Program-made: the position numbers and the translations under genes
The notes under the pieces: model-generated
Databases searched by the model: none
Told to the model about the DNA's origin: nothing
The model's input: the letters and a program-made list of their open reading frames with translations, nothing else
In this document: positions 62,578-64,000 of the stretch, one piece after another
Position numbering within the stretch: position 1 is the stretch's first letter
How the letters are laid out: every line of letters starts with the position of its first letter
DNA from: Anaeramoeba flamelloides
Lineage: Eukaryota; Metamonada; Anaeramoebidae
Direction: 5' to 3'
Length of the DNA stretch: 64,000 bases
Assembly (NCBI GenBank): GCA_027625915.1
Contig: JANTQA010000047.1
Location: forward strand, 10,416,001-10,480,000

Positions 62578-62802
62578 CTATTTGTTTCAAAATAAATGAA
62601 ACAAAATTTTCATTCAGCTATCCTCAAATAGATTTTTAAAAAATCATGTTACATTTTAAAGATTTAATTCTTAAAGTGAAGCCCAAATAATTAATTTCCC
62701 TTTTTAGAATTGGGGCCTTTGACAATTTATTTCTTTCTTGAGATGTGGATTTTTTTGGAAAGCTGAATGAAAATTGCAACCTTTTTATTTTACAATTAAC
62801 AG
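62578..62802. mobile_element. TA-site MITE upstream of the Rh gene
   Basis: 225 bp flanked by TA (62576-62577 and 62803-62804). Ends CTATTTGTTTCAAAATAAAT and ATTTTACAATTAACAG; inner inverted blocks TTTTCATTCAGCTATCC and GGAAAGCTGAATGAAAAT. Pairs with 38058-38279 in the same orientation. Confidence 0.8.
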
Positions 62803-62967
62803 TACATTACTCATAAGGGAAAATTTTATATTTAAAAATTTCCTTAGTTATCGAGAAAATCAAATTTTAATTACAAAAAGGGAAAGTTATTTGTTCAATG
62901 CTAACAGCTATTGTAGTAATTATTGTGGAGTCTCTTTATATTGTTTTAAATAGTTGAAGTTCTGATA

Positions 62968-63426
62968 ACTGTTGAGAGAAAAATGTTGGACACAGAAAAA
63001 TGGTTGGACAGCATTTTTAATTGGGAACCTTACTGAAAATGATTTTTAAATTCGGTCGTTTGTGAAATAACTAAAGAAAATAACAATAATCTACTTATTA
63101 GAATAACGATTAATGTAATTCTACTTTTTCAAAATCTTATCTATTCTAATCTAAAGCAAGTTTAAAAATTACCATTTTCAGAATTAATAGTAAACTTTAC
63201 TAGAACTTGATTTTTTGTTAAAATAGCATGATCTACTTTAGTTGTCAACCATTCAAATGAGTATTCTACACAAACCACAGATTAACGAACTTGTAACACC
63301 TTTAAACCTGGATTTATATAAAAGTCACCAAGTTATAAATAGGATTTGATTTTCAATTTTACTAATGTTCCCAATTAAAAAAGGTGTCCAACCATTTTTC
63401 TGTGTCCAACATTTTTCTCTCAACAG
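62968..63426. mobile_element. MITE with doubled terminal motif (TTGGACA type), best preserved
   Basis: The terminal inverted repeats extend about 70 bp, with the outermost 40 or so nearly perfect. Each begins CTGTTGAGA and contains GAAAAATGTTGGACA followed by GAAAAATGGTTGGACA. Inside lies TTTTTAATTGGGAAC. The right end is followed by TA; the left has TA one base away. The body of about 458 bp has no gene. The near-identical arms suggest the most recent insertion among the MITEs here. Confidence 0.85.
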
Positions 63427-64000
63427 TAAATTCAAAAAAATCATTTGTTATTTTTCGTTCAAAGATCCTTTATCTATTTTTTTTTTAGCCCTGTTGTGAA
63501 AAAAGGAGAAGATAAATTTTTTTTGGGACAAATTCAATGGAAATCAGAGAAAAATAAGGTGGTTTTGGAAATCTACTTTTAATTGAAAAGTTATATGGAT
63601 AGAGTGTTTTAATAGAAAAAAGTTACAAGAACTTTTTTTTTCAGTTTTGAATTTGTCATTATCGTTTTCTTTTGAGGGTTTTACAGACTCGGGTTTTTTG
63701 AATAATTAATTGATCCATTATAGGTGATTCTCCAAAAATAATAATTGCGAAGAGTACACCTCAAAAGTTCGTTCTCTCAACCAAAACAGGACTTTTTCAA
63801 AATTAATACGGAATACTGTTCTAGGAAAAGAAAAATGAAGCTGTTTTCATTTTCCATGAATTTTTTCAAATAGAGTTTTTTAATTACAATCAACTTGTTT
63901 TGGAATTTCTATTCTAAAAAGAAAAAATACCATCTGAAGTTGCAAGGATATATATTTCAAATATAATCCTCCTCATAAAGAAACATAAAAAGAAAAAATA

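Larger units (their letters stand above)
62274..64000. other. Upstream of the Rh gene to the window end
   Basis: Contains two MITEs (62578-62802 and 62968-63426). From 63430 to 64000 I see no gene, only AT-rich sequence. The promoter of the Rh gene should lie in the first few hundred bases, but no defined motif stands out. Confidence 0.6.

Noticed and set aside
1-64000. CRISPR arrays, operons or bacterial-style gene clusters
   Set aside because: No regularly spaced direct repeats with unique spacers; genes are split by introns and widely spaced, and the sequence is eukaryotic nuclear.

Overview
The window comes from a strongly AT-rich eukaryotic nuclear genome, most likely a free-living unicellular protist. 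The genes are split by GT-AG spliceosomal introns, the code is standard, and the products (a class II eIF4E, ribosomal protein eL26/uL24, an Arp2/3 subunit, a Rab-type GTPase, an Rh-type ammonium channel, a TMEM104-like transporter) are eukaryotic household families. The base composition, the glutamate/asparagine/lysine-rich low-complexity stretches and the large GTPase/LRR flavour recall Anaeramoeba-like or amoebozoan genomes. That placement is inference; no rRNA or organelle sequence is present to test it.

Layout, left to right: a TMEM104-like membrane transporter (minus, 2364-9879, four exons); an intron-less leucine-rich-repeat protein with a Ser/Glu tract and coiled coil (minus, 15537-17267); the cap-binding protein 4EHP/eIF4E2 with an RG-rich tail (minus, 23486-24762, three exons); one terminal exon of ARPC4 with no upstream exons that I can find (minus, 29378-29557); ribosomal protein L26 (minus, 35900-37914, four exons, the first 16 nt); a Rab-like GTPase (plus, 46784-53345, four exons); and an Rh/Amt ammonium channel (minus, 57205-62273, four exons). 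I assembled the exons by reading frame, splice sites and family conservation. All junctions keep phase, and the L26 model gives 145 residues, the same as the animal protein. The genes are unrelated in function and do not form a cluster.

Between and inside the genes is a dense bed of small non-coding repeats. These include Tc1/mariner-style MITEs with TA target duplications, piggyBac-style elements in TTAA sites (one inserted inside a TA-type MITE), a MITE superfamily with doubled terminal motifs, an element with about 250-bp inverted arms, a decayed LINE reverse transcriptase fragment, and several dispersed repeat families of 300-750 bp. Two patterns stand out. In every gene with a giant intron, that intron is the last one, and the three longest contain recognisable transposon debris. 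Two unrelated genes (L26 and the Rh channel) are bracketed by the same two repeats in the same order. I found no rRNA, tRNA or CRISPR array, and no clearly new gene system; the most unusual material is in the repeats and the intron architecture.
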